A stretch of 64,000 nucleotides of DNA from Chondrus crispus (taxonomy: Eukaryota > Rhodophyta > Florideophyceae > Gigartinales > Gigartinaceae): positions 147,691 to 211,690 of the forward strand of contig NW_005178652.1 of the NCBI RefSeq assembly GCF_000350225.1. The letters are read 5' to 3'. The translations under genes were made by a program, and so were the position numbers. Below the pieces are notes generated by a model that was given only the letters and a program-made list of their open reading frames with translations, had not been told where the DNA came from and made no database searches. Within the stretch, counting starts at the first letter, position 1. Each line of letters starts with the position of its first letter. Shown piece after piece: positions 44,436-55,651 of this stretch.

Positions 44436-46753
44436 GGAGAAAAAAAAACAAAAGAAGAGAGAAGTAGAAGCAGGAACGGTTAGTAAATTTGCAGTTAGTG
44501 GTGGAGCGGAGAGTAGAATAAGAAAGAAAGATTGGATAAGGACACTGGGACAGAGGACCCGGGACGGAGAGGGTGACGAGGGGAGGCACAGAGATGGAGA
44601 CGAAGGAAGGGACAGAGGTCGAGAGGGAGATGGAGATGGAGACGGGGATGTAGAAGGAGACAGGGACAGAGGAGAAGGAAGGGACAGAGGTCGAGATGGA
44701 TACGGAGACGGGGATAGAGACATAGGCAGAGACAGAGACGGAGGCAGAGGCGGAGATGGAGAGGGAGATGGAGATGGAGACCGGGACGAGAAGAGTTGAG
44801 GTACATTGGTTGTTGAGCAATGTAAACCCAAGAAAAAGTGCCAAGAGGACGTAGATTGATCACCACAGAATCTCGAGATGGCTTGCCCTCCTAACCAAGT
44901 CACCAGCCGGCAGACCATCGTTAGACAAACCAAGATTCCTCTTGCACAACCACGCCAAACAGACAAGTCAAGTTGATGAGAAAAATGTAGGAGGATTGGA
45001 GAAAAGATAAGGTAAGCGGGACGGAGAGATCAACGGAAAATAAAAGGATGGGGACCAGAAACGGGAATGAGAATGGAAAGAGCGACGGAAAACGGAAACG
45101 AAAAATAATGGGAAGGGAGAAGCGAAAGAAGGGGAATGGGAAAGGAGAAAGGTGAACGAAAAGGATAAACAGGGTCAGCGGCAGAGGATGATTATGAAAG
45201 GGAAAAGAGAAATAAAAGGGAGACGGATAATTATGGAAAGGGGGAGATGAAGGAAAGAGAAAAGGGAGTGAAAAGAGGGACAAAGGTAAAACGTGGGGGA
45301 TAAGTATGGAAGGGATGGGGAAGGGGAACGCGTAAATAGGGGATGGGGAAAGGTAGGGGAAGAGGAATTAATATATGAGGGAACGGAAAGGGGAAAAGTG
45401 ATAAATAGGAAAAAGGGAAGAGCAATAAATAGGGAAAGGGGAAGGTGAAGGAAGGAGGAATAAATATGGAGGTAAATAGAAGGGGGAAAGGGAATAAATA
45501 TGGAGGGAGGTGGAAGGGGGGAAAGGAAATAAATATGGAGGGGAATGGAAGGGGGAAGGGGAATAAATATGGAAAGCGGAAGGTGAAGAAAAGAGGAACA
45601 AATATGGAGGGGAACTGAATAAGGACAGGGGAATAAATATGGAGGGGAATGGAAAGGGGGAAAGGGAACAAGTATGGAACGGAATGGAATGGAATGGGGA
45701 AGGGGAATTAATATGGAAAGGGGAAGGTGAAGGACGGGGAATAAATATGGAAAGGGGAAGGTGAAGGAAGGAGGAATAGATATGGAACGGAATCGAAAAG
45801 GAGAACGGGGATCAATAGGGGAAGGGAAAGGTTAGGGGAAGGTCAGGGGAAGGGAGAGGTCAGGGAAATAGAGATACATAGGGAAGGAGATAGTTAGGGA
45901 AAACGGATGAATATGGAAAGCAATGGAAAAGGAAAGAGGGAAAGATTCGGAAAGTGTCTGGAAAAAAAAGGAGGATAATCCTGGAAGGGGAAAAGCGGAA
46001 CGGGAAGGGGGAAGGCAGATGAACGTAGAAATGGGAGAGGGAAGGAGGGGTGGGGGACAAAATGGAAAGCGGGAGATGAGGAAAATGGAGTGGGAGATGG
46101 TTTGAGAGTGTGAGCGGAAAGAGTTGTGAAGAGGAGAAGGGAGGTGACGGTCGTATTTAAGTGCGTGAGGATTCCTTTCGGTGGCATCTTACCTGGTGCT
46201 ACAAAAAGCGGCTTGCATTGAAGAGTGCAGACGAGAGAATTAGACTTTGCATGCGTTCATCGCGGATGAGTTCATGCGGGAAAGGTGACAACGAATGAGG
46301 AAAGCTTAGACAGAGGATGTGATTGGATGTGGGAATAGCATTTGGTCTTCCAGGTTCCGATGACGGAACGAATGACGGAAGAACGGCATGTAGTAGTAAT
46401 GTACAAGTACGAAGCGTGGCTGGAATTCAACGAATCGGACATCGTGCGTGACAGAGATCATGTCTGAACCAGGAAGCACGACAATTGTCGCATGAGTGAG
46501 GCGTGTGTGAAGCGAGCGCATGCAAAAGAGGAATTTGCATTGCTTCTTGTCTGCAATGCAACTATGAAAGAACTGGATCTCGTTTTTATGTTAATTGAAC
46601 TATTGTCTTGCCATACCCGCGAACACACTATGAACTTAAACATCTTGCACTTCTCTCAGTCATTTCGAGAAGGGGCTCAGCTGTATTGCTAGGAATTGCA
46701 TCCAATCACATGCAGCAACTGACAATTGCCTTGCGCTTTGTCTTTATTATTTC

Positions 46754-47534
46754 TCATTTGTCAGCATCATTCTCGTTAATTCCCATTCTCCCTCCTCCGC
46801 TTTTCTCTTTCATCTCATCATCTCCCAGCTCGTAACAACCTCTACATAAGCAGCGTGCTCCACTTCCTCCCCAATGTCTTTCGCCACTCCACAAAATCAA
46901 AATCAACATCTCAACAACTCCATCTTTCGCTGCGTTTCCAAAGAACAACCATTTCGAGAAGGACGCGTCCTTCGAGAAGGAGACGATGCTTCTTAAAGTA
47001 AGTTCGATAGCACGCACGAGGGATCCCTTCTTTCGCCACCCCAATGCCCGTTGTCCGGGCTCCGGTGCATCAACCTGAAGTGCGCCACCTGCGACGGGAA
47101 CAGGACCGCGGCCTTCCGACGGTGGTGACGATCCCTCTGAGACGTCAATAGCCGAAGAGCTATCGTGTTTCCTCACGGTTTCCTGCTCTTTGACGCAATT
47201 CTCGCGTCCGAATGTTCCACGCCTTTCGTCTTCATCGCGGTTGATTAAGGCGGTTCTGACCTCCACTGCACAGACGCCCTGAAGGTCACCATGCATTGAA
47301 GAATCATTGAACGCGGGGCAGAGGGACTCTCCCATGCTGTCGCTAGACAGATGTTGGCTGTCATCGACGCCGGATCTTTCCTACTCAACGACACGTACTG
47401 CGTGTCGTTGAGCAGGAAAGACATGCTGATCAGAACAAAAGTCTCCGTCATCGACATCCATGGCAGCTCCATGCTTCCCAATCTTCAGTCTGCAATTGAG
47501 GAAGGGGGGGCCTTCTAGGTGACAATCGTCCCAA
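46754..47534. other. Spacer region of inverted repeat, unassigned ORFs
   Basis: Contains a 193-codon minus-strand frame (46,754-47,335) and a short plus-strand frame (about 47,350-47,519, beginning MLAVIDAGSFLLND and ending in a stop). Neither has a domain I recognise. The short frame reads like real protein (SVIDIHGSSMLPNLQSAIEE) and may be a gene fragment, perhaps a 3' exon. The 193-codon frame is partly inside the diverged arm and is probably not conserved in the other arm. Confidence 0.3.
47375..47421. repeat. 47-bp hairpin (21-bp arms, 5-base loop)
   Basis: Arms 47,375-47,395 and 47,401-47,421 are reverse complements with one mismatch, loop TACTG. It lies in the spacer of the large inverted repeat, about 110 bp right of its symmetry centre. 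Confidence 0.88.
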
Positions 47535-50500
47535 ATCACGCCACAACAGCAAACATTGGTTCGGCGAGAAAAGAAATCCTCGAGCGTGCTTTCGGGCTCA
47601 CTTTAAGAAACGTCGCGGCCTTCTTGAAAAGATTCGTCGTAAGAAAACACAGCAAAGGACAAAAGTGTTGAGACGTTGATTTGGTTTTGCGATGAAGCGA
47701 AAGATCTTGTGAAGCAAGTTGAGTTCGTAGTTTACATAGAGATCATCACAGGATAGAGCGCAATGAGAGGAAAGAGAGAGGCCTGGAAATTGGAAATAAT
47801 GAGAACGATACTGACAAATGAGAAGTAAAAATAAAGTGGCTCGATGCAATTGTCGGTTGCCGTATGTGATTCGGTGCAATTGCAGGCAGTGCATGTAAAG
47901 ACTTTCACGAGATGACCGCGAGAAGTGACAAATGCTGACTTCATAGTGTGTCCGTAGGCATGATATGAAAATAGTTCAATTAGATGTACCAGTGCAGTCC
48001 GTTGTGTGTCCACTGCCTTATTCTGTGAGTGACTACCGCACGCATGGCGTATTCCTGTGCCATGAAGAAAAAAACGAGATCCAGTTCTTTCATAGTTGCA
48101 TTGCAGACAAGAAGCAATGCAAATTCCTCTTTTGCATGCGCTCGCTTCACAAAAGCCTCACTCATGCGACAATTGTCGTGCTTCCTGGTTCAGACATGAT
48201 CTCTGTCACGCACGATGTCCGATTCGTTGAATTCCAGCCACGCTTCGTACTTGTACATTACTACTACATGCCGTTCTTCCGTCATTCGTTCCGTCATCGG
48301 AACCTGGAAGACCAAATGCTATTCCCACATCCAATCACATCCTCTGTCTAAGCTTTCCTCATTCGTTGTCACCTTTCCCGCATGAACTCATCCGCGATGA
48401 ACGCATGCAAAGTCTAATTCTCTCGTCTGCACTCTTCAATGCAAGCCGCTTTTTGTAGCACCAGGTAAGAGCCACCGAAAGGAATCCTCACGCACTTAAA
48501 TACGACCGTCACCTCCCTTCTCTTCTTCACAACCCTTTCCGCTCACACTCTCAAACCATCTCCCACTCCATTTTCCTCATCTCCCACTTTCCATTTTGTC
48601 CCCCACCCCTCCTTCCCTCTCCCATTTCTACGTTCATCTGCCTTCCCCCTTCCCGTTCCGCTTTTCCCCTTCCATGATTATCCTCCTTTTCTCTCCAGAC
48701 GCTTTCCGAATCTTTCCCTCTTTCCTTTTCCATTGCTTTCCATATTTATTCCGTTTTCCCTAACCTTCTCCTTCCCTATGTATCTCTATTTCCCTGACCT
48801 CTCCCTTTCCTTGACCTTTCCCTAACCTTTCCCTTCCCCTACTGATCCCCATTCTCCTTTTCGATTCCGTTCCATATTTATTCCTCCTTCATTCACCTTC
48901 CCGTTTCCATATTTATTCCCCTTGCTTCAACTTCCCCTTTCCATATTTATTCCCCGTCCTTCACCTTCCCGTCTCCATATTTATTCCCCTTCCTTCACCT
49001 TCCCCTTTCCATATTTATTCCCCGTCCTTCACCTTCCCCTTTCCATATTAATTCCCCTTCCCCATTCCATTCCATTCCGTTCCATACTTGTTCCCTTTCC
49101 CCCTTTCCATTCCCCTCCATATTTATTCCCCTGTCCTTATTCAGTTCCCCTCCATATTTGTTCCTCTTTTCTTCACCTTCCGCTTTCCATATTTATTCCC
49201 CTTCCCCCTTCCATTTCCATATTTATTCCCTTTCCCCCCTTCCACCTCCCTCCATATTTATTCCCTTTCCCGCTTCCATTTACCTCCATATTTATTCCTC
49301 CTTCCTTCACCTTCCCCTTTCCCTATTTATTGCTCTTCCCTTTTTCCTATTTATCACTCTTCCCCTTTCCACTCCCTCATATATTAATTCTTCTCCCCCT
49401 ACCTTTCCCCATCCCCTATTTATGCGTTCCCCTTCCCCATCCCTTCCATACTTATCCCCCACGTTTTACCTTTGTCCCTCTTTTCACTCCCTTTTCTCTT
49501 TCCTGCATCTCCCCCTTTCCTTAATTATCCGTCTCCCTTTTATTTCTCTTTTCCCTTTCACAATCATCCTCTGCCGCTGACCCTGTTTATCCTTTTCGTT
49601 CACCTTTCTCCTTTCCCATTTCCCTTCTTTCGCTTCTCCCTTCCCATTATTTTTCGTTTTTCCCCTTCACATTCTTTTTCGTTTCCTTTTTCCGTCGCTC
49701 TTTCCATTCTCATTCCCGTTTCCGGCCCCCATCTTTTTATTCTCCGTTGCTCTCTCCGTCCCGCTTACCATATCTTTTCTCCAATCCTCCTACATTTTTC
49801 TCATCAACTTGACTGGTCTGTTCGGCGTGGTTGTGCAAGAGGAATCTTGGTTTGTCTGACGATGGTCTGCCGGCTGGCGACTTGGTTAGGAGGGCAAGCC
49901 ATCTCGAGATTCTGTGGTGATCAATCTACGTCCTCTTGGCACTTTTTCTTGGGTTTACATTACTCAACAACCAATGTACCTCAACTCTTCTCGTCCCGGT
50001 CTCCATCTCCGTCTCTGCCTCCATCTCTGTGTCTGTCTCCATCCCCGTCTCCGTATCCATCTCGACCTCTGTCCCTTCCTCCCTCTCTGTCTCCGTCTCC
50101 TTCTACATCCCCGTCTCCATCTCTGTCTCCGTCTCCGTCTCCGTCTCCATCTCCGTCTCCTTCGCCATCTCCCTCTCCCTCTCGGCTTGTGTACCTTCCT
50201 TCGTCTCCTTCGTCTCCATCTCTGTGCCTCCCCTCGTCACCCTCTCCGTTCCGGCCTCCGTCCCGGGTCCTCCGTACCAGTGTCCCTATCCAATCGTTCT
50301 TTCTTATTCTACTCTCCGCTCCACCACTGACTGCAAACTTACTAACCGTTCCCGTTTCTAATTCTCTCTTCTTTTTTTTCTCCATCTGTCGCGCTCTCCA
50401 TCCAAACCCATATCTACCCCCCTTCCTCGCCCCTTCCCATTTCTTTCTTTTTCCTTTTTTCTTTGTCTGATAGGAGAAAGAAAGGAGGAAAAAGGGCGAA

Positions 50501-50669
50501 ACGAGGAGGGGTAAGCGAGGGGGACAGACATGGGGCAGTGGTGAGCACAAAGACGTGAGGTCCATGGTACACGTGGACACACAGGTACCAGTAACTTGTG
50601 TGTGAGTTGCCAGATTTTACAGTTCGGAGTACAGTTCGGAGTGCAGTTTAGAGTACAATCGGACAAGTC
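47535..50669 (+). repeat. Right arm of large inverted repeat (CT-rich unit copy B)
   Basis: Plus-strand copy of the CT-rich unit and its inner extension, pairing with 43,943-47,065. It contains the pyrimidine tract (about 48,510-49,800) and hexamer array (about 49,996-50,250). It ends at the aagtc target of copia family 2. The uninterrupted sequence corresponding to the N-gap site of the left arm is at about 50,370-50,405. Confidence 0.8.
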
Positions 50670-53600
50670 TGTGATGCCAAGATCAGACCGATGCCTCCGA
50701 CCCCCGAAGGTGGCGGAGGCGACGGCGACTTTATTCTGTTTGCTGTGGTAGCCCTAAATGGCTGTATGCCTTATCTGTAAGGGCTGCCTTATCTGGATGG
50801 AACCATTGTGTTAGCGTTGTGTTTAGGAAGTCTGAGCGTCGTTGGCGGTTCTGGATGGAACCACACTCCCCCGGACGCGAGGGCTTCCTGGCGGTGCGGG
50901 GGTGGGTTGATTTGTATGTTGTGCTTATGTTTTTGGAACAGCGTGTTTTTGAGCGGTTTTGTTTATATATCGGCTTTTTGCTCTGTGGTGGGAATGCGCG
51001 ATACTTTGAGTTTACCGGTTTGAACTGTCTCGTGCAGGAAATGGTATCGTACATCGATACATTTTCTTCTGCGCGTCGCGCCGGTGTTTTTGGCCATCTG
51101 CACGGCGGCCGTATTGTCGACGTGCAGGGCGGGTTGGCGGGTCGGTATGTTCGTTTCCCTCATCATGTTGGCGAGCCAGATTGTGAGGGTGGTGGTTTCG
51201 GCGGCTGCTGTGTATTCCGCCTCGCATGTGCTCTTGGCGACGATCGGTTGTTGTCGTGAGAGCCATTGTACCGGGGAGCCGTTGAGCATCGTGATAGAGC
51301 CGGTGACAGATTTTCGCGTCGTCTCGTCGTTGGCATAGTCGGCGTCCGAGAATGCGTCGACTGTGATGCCCTGTTTTGTTCCTCTTGGCATGAGGATTCC
51401 CTCCGTGCGGGTCGCGTGGAGGTACTGTGCCAGTCGTTGCAGCAGTTTCCAGTGGCGCTGCGTGGGTCCTTTTAGCGCTCTCGCTAGTGTTGTCGCCGCG
51501 AAGGCGATGTCGGGTCTTGTAGAGTCGGCTATGTACCTGATTTCCCCTACTGCACTGCTGTATATGACAGCTATGTCCTCACGTGTGGTCTCCTCGTTGG
51601 TGGGAGGGTCCACTTTGACACCGTCGAGGTATGGTGTGCGTTGGGGGTTGCTCTGGGTTTGAGCGAACATGACCACTACGCTGTCAATGTGCTGTGGCTG
51701 GGAGATGTGGATCCCTTCTTTTCTGTACTGTATGGTCCAGTTTAGGTATTTTTCGGGGCGTCCGAGTCTTTTGACTTTGTACTTGGCTCGCAGTACCTTG
51801 TACAGTGCGTCAATCATGGTGGGGTTTGTTGCAACTGGCAAAAAGTCATCCATGCTGATCCCTATGAGGATTATGTCGTGCTTGTCCCTTTTTGTGAACA
51901 GTGATGTGTCCGAGCGTAGCTGCTTGTATCCATGTTTTTTGAGGTGGTTATGGAGTTGCGTGCTATATATGTTCGCTGCTGCCGGTGTACCGTAGGGGTT
52001 CCCTTTCAGTTGGCCATGAGTGCTTTTGTGCTTGTACGTGCCATCAAAACGGGGTGGTTGCCACACAAATACTTTCTTGTGGTGTTGGTATTGTTCGTGT
52101 AGGTAGGCTCCCGTAATGTCAAAATGCTCGACGTGCATGTTCATTGACGCGGCGATTGCGAAGAGTGCTCGTATTGTCGTCCTGTCTGCCATGTATGTGG
52201 CTGTCTTATCCGGGTCATAGTGCACGGTCGGTTTCATGAGGTCCCCTCGTATGGAGCAGCGTGCTTTTCGTACTGGGTTCGCAGAGGCCGAGCTGTGTTT
52301 GTATCTGTAGGTCATCGTCGTAGGCAGTATGTCGCGTTTGGGAATATTGGGCGTTGGGGAGTGCCAATCTATCGCATGCATACTGTCGAGTTGATCGAGT
52401 TCTGCGTCATGCGCTGTTCGCCATTCGGCCGCGTCGGGGAATTTAGTGGCTTGCTTTCTGGTCTTGGGGGGTGCCGTGGTCCTCGTGATTTTTGTGGGGA
52501 TTTTTCTGGCCTTTGTGTTGCGTTTCTGCTTCCTTTGGCCTGGAAGACGGCCGTGGTGGTGTTGCATGGTCTCTTTGTTTGGCATTGGGCTTGAAATCGA
52601 TTGCCCGTATTTTTTGGTAGCGTCTTGTTTGGAGGTTCTGCACGCAGATATGCGTGTCATCCATGCCGTACATGTATCTGACTGATGTGGCCTTGCTGTG
52701 GAGTTTAGGGAGGTGTCGTTTGAGGTTGGGAATATACCCTATTTGGCCGAATGTGATGAGCGATTTAATTCGGGGCGCTGTGCCATGCCATTTGTTGTGC
52801 GGTAGAGCTCCTATTCCACGATGGTAAGTGATGTTTTACTTGTACACGGCGTCTTGTAGGGCGTCTTGCCAGTGTGTTGCGTGGAGGTTGCTGTGCGAGA
52901 GGGTGGCGCGTACTTTGTCCATCAGTGTTCGGTTGATACGTTCTGCGAGCGCGTTTTCTTGTAGCGTGTACGGCGTCGTTGCTCGGTAGGTGATACCTCT
53001 TTGTCGCAGTTTGTCTTGCACTTGTTTCGCGAGATATTCTTTTGCATTGTCCGTGATCAGGAGGCGAGGGTGTTGGCCGTTCTCTGGCCACTTGATCTAT
53101 TGCTGTGATTAGGGCATGCGGCACTTGTGCGCGGTTATTTAGGTAGTGTACCCAAATGTATCTCGTGTTCGTGTCGATAACTGTGAGGAAGTAATTCGCG
53201 TTGTGGGCCGACGTGGGTTTGATGGGGCTGCAGACGTCTGAGGACAGGCTGTCGCCTTTGTCGGCTGTGTGCGGTGCCCTTTTGTGCGGTCGTCGTGCGG
53301 TCTTTCCGTATATGCACCCGCTGCATGTTATTGTTGCGCTGTTGTTTGATAGTCCTTGGGGTAGGGCTGAGAGTAGCCTGTGTTTGGACATGTGCGCAAT
53401 TGTTTTGGGGTTGGCGTGATTGAGCTTAAGGTGCCATTCCGGAATTTGTTTTTGTGCCTGTGTTGTCTTTTTGTATTTTGGTGGGGGGGCTGGGGCTGTG
53501 CGCATGTTGGGTGCTCGTGGTTTTTGTGTGTGCAATGGTATGTAGCTGCTGCGTTGCCCGGTGGGGGCAGTTGTGGTGTGTTTGTTGCGCGGGGCGGCGC

Positions 53601-55106
53601 GGGATTGTGTTTTTGTAATGTGTTTGTTTTTACGGTGGTATGTGCGTGCCCCTTTGGCTGTGGCGTCTTGGTCGAGCCTGTATTGCCCGTCGCGGAATGT
53701 AGCTGTCATGATTGGCGGCGGGAGGTGGATGGGTTGGTGGAGGGTTGCCTTGTTTCTTGCGAACGTTACTTGTCCGTGCTTCGTGAGTTCGTGCACGGAC
53801 AGTGGATTTTCCTTGACTTGCGGGGTGTGGACAGCCGGTATTGTCAGCTTATTATTCTTCTGTGTTATGGTTATGCGTCCCGTGTGTGTTATTGGCGCGC
53901 GGTGTCCCGTGGCTGTCGTGGTTAGTGTCCCGGTGCTGCGTGGCATATTCGCGTGGGGTCGTGCGGTATGCGTGGGGTTTGCACCGGAGTCCAGTATGAA
54001 ATTTGGCTTACCGTCGGTTGTGGCTACGTCGGTAAGTGTCGCTTCAAGGGTTTGTATGCGTTCTTGCAACTCGTGCAAGGCGCTCTAGTGTGGGTCTGCG
54101 TCGCTGTCGTAGGCTTGTGCGGCGTGCGCGTTGACCGTGTTGGTGCGGGGTGTTTTTCTACGCGCGTAGCATTTTTCTGTGGTGTGTGTCAGGCTGCCGT
54201 GATGTATGCACCATGGCCCCTGGTGTCCCGTTGGTCGAGGGTATATTGTTTTGCCTCGGGCTGGTCGTGGGAAGCGCGCCCGCGGTGTTCTGTGTCGAAG
54301 TGCGTGCTGTGGTGCTGTGGCGGTGGGTGCTGCTGGCGTTTGTGTTTGCATCAATTGCACTTGTTGTACGTGGTGGTTGAAAGCCTGTATGGTGACGGGT
54401 GGGTGCCCTGCCATGATCATGGCTAGGGTGCTCATGTCTGGGTTCTGGCTGAGCCCCTGTATCATGTATCGAACGGTCGTGCGTTCGTCATCTATATTGG
54501 GGTAGCGTGCAACTTGCATCTTGTACCTGAGTTCCCGATGCTGACTGACATAGTCTTTGAGTTGGGTTCCGGGTTCGTATTTGATGCTTCTGGCTTCAGC
54601 GTCCAACATCTCATGATTTTCGGTTGATGTTGTGTCAACGACTTCTCTTATGATGCCGCAGATTACGTTCGGTTCGTACCGGAGTACGTGGGGTGGTAGT
54701 GTTCTGATGATGTCCGGTGTAAGGCTTTGCATGATGGCTCGGCGTAGTTGGTCTGCTTTTTGTCGGTTTGAGGCCTCTGTGCCTGGATCGGGGTCCGGTG
54801 TGTGGGGTGTGTTGATCTGTTTGGTTGCTTGTGGATCTGTCATGTCGGTTTCCTGTGTGCGGGGGTGTGGGAGGTTCGTTAGTCGATGCGCTACTGTTTA
54901 TCGCGGTGGTTGCTTGTGGATCTGTCATGTCGGTTTCCTGTGTGCGGGGGTGTGGGAGGTTCGTTAGTCGATGCGCTACTGTTTATCCGATGCCTCCGAC
55001 CCCCGAAGGTGGCGGAGGCGACAGCGACTTTATTCTGTTTGCTGTGGTAGCCCTAAATGGCTGTATGCCTTATCTGTAAGGGCTGCCTTATCTGGATGGA
55101 ACCACA
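50670..55106 (-). mobile_element. Copia family 2 element, copy B
   Basis: Same insertion as 8,049-12,577, with the same target duplication aagtc (50,665-50,669 and 55,107-55,111). The leader next to the 5' LTR is rearranged and includes a tandem repeat of ~75 bp (about 54,832-54,980). About four breaks; more decayed than the other two copies. Confidence 0.9.
50963..54843 (-). pseudogene. Gag-Pol of copia family 2, copy B
   Basis: Minus-strand Gag (to about 54,843), protease with FILDSGANPTHTA, integrase, reverse transcriptase with GISMDDF (near 51,850) and RNase H with AKSTCEAEY (near 51,230), in the same order as copy C. About four breaks. Very similar to copy A. Confidence 0.85.
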
Positions 55107-55340
55107 AAGTCATTGTGATTCCTGTTGAACGAAATGCACGTTTATTTTGTAGCACGTGTCTTGGGATGTCCCAGAACGGTTCGTATAGAGTACATTGATA
55201 TGATACTGAAGAGGTACTGCGTGATGAGCTGGAAATTACAACTTACAGTTGGAGTACGAGATTTTCAGGCGGGAGGGGTATGCCTCGGTGGACATCGATC
55301 CACGCAAAGAAAATGTGATTCCAGGAACACCGATACCCCC

Positions 55341-55473
55341 TGTGGCGACTCGAGATGCCCTTTTCTTTACTTTCGCTCTCCTCTATCCTATCCCTAATAT
55401 ACTCCCCACCGTCGCCGCTGCCGGCGGTGTCCGTCGTGTCCACCTGTCCACGTGAACAGGTTGCGTCCTGACA
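55341..55473 (-). mobile_element. Solo LTR of copia family 3
   Basis: 133 bp at exactly the position where copy A has the whole family 3 element, flanked by ccccc on the left and a one-base variant on the right. Its diagnostic bases are left-LTR type near the left end and right-LTR type for the rest, the mosaic expected from recombination between the two LTRs. Confidence 0.9.
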
Positions 55474-55651
55474 ACCCCGATCCCCTGGGAGTCGGGCGGC
55501 CGGCGGTGACTTTATTGTGCAAGTGAGTTGTGCCCTATTGGCTACGTCTTATTGTAGGTGGGTGACTTACTTGTCTCTGTATGGAAACAGTTGGTTGTGT
55601 GTTTTGTGCAGGCTGCCCGAGCGTCGTTTTTGGGTTCTGTATGGAACCACA

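Larger units (their letters stand above)
43943..47065 (-). repeat. Left arm of large inverted repeat (CT-rich unit, inverted copy C)
   Basis: Reverse-complement copy of the CT-rich unit plus ~460 bp of further inner homology. Pairing with 47,535-50,669 is symmetrical about a point near 47,288. The outer ~2.4 kb are nearly identical to copy B. The inner part (46,604-47,065) is clearly diverged but still alignable base by base (for example 46,741-46,783 against 47,793-47,835). It lacks about 95 bp of the unit head (equivalent of 47,985-48,072). Confidence 0.8.
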
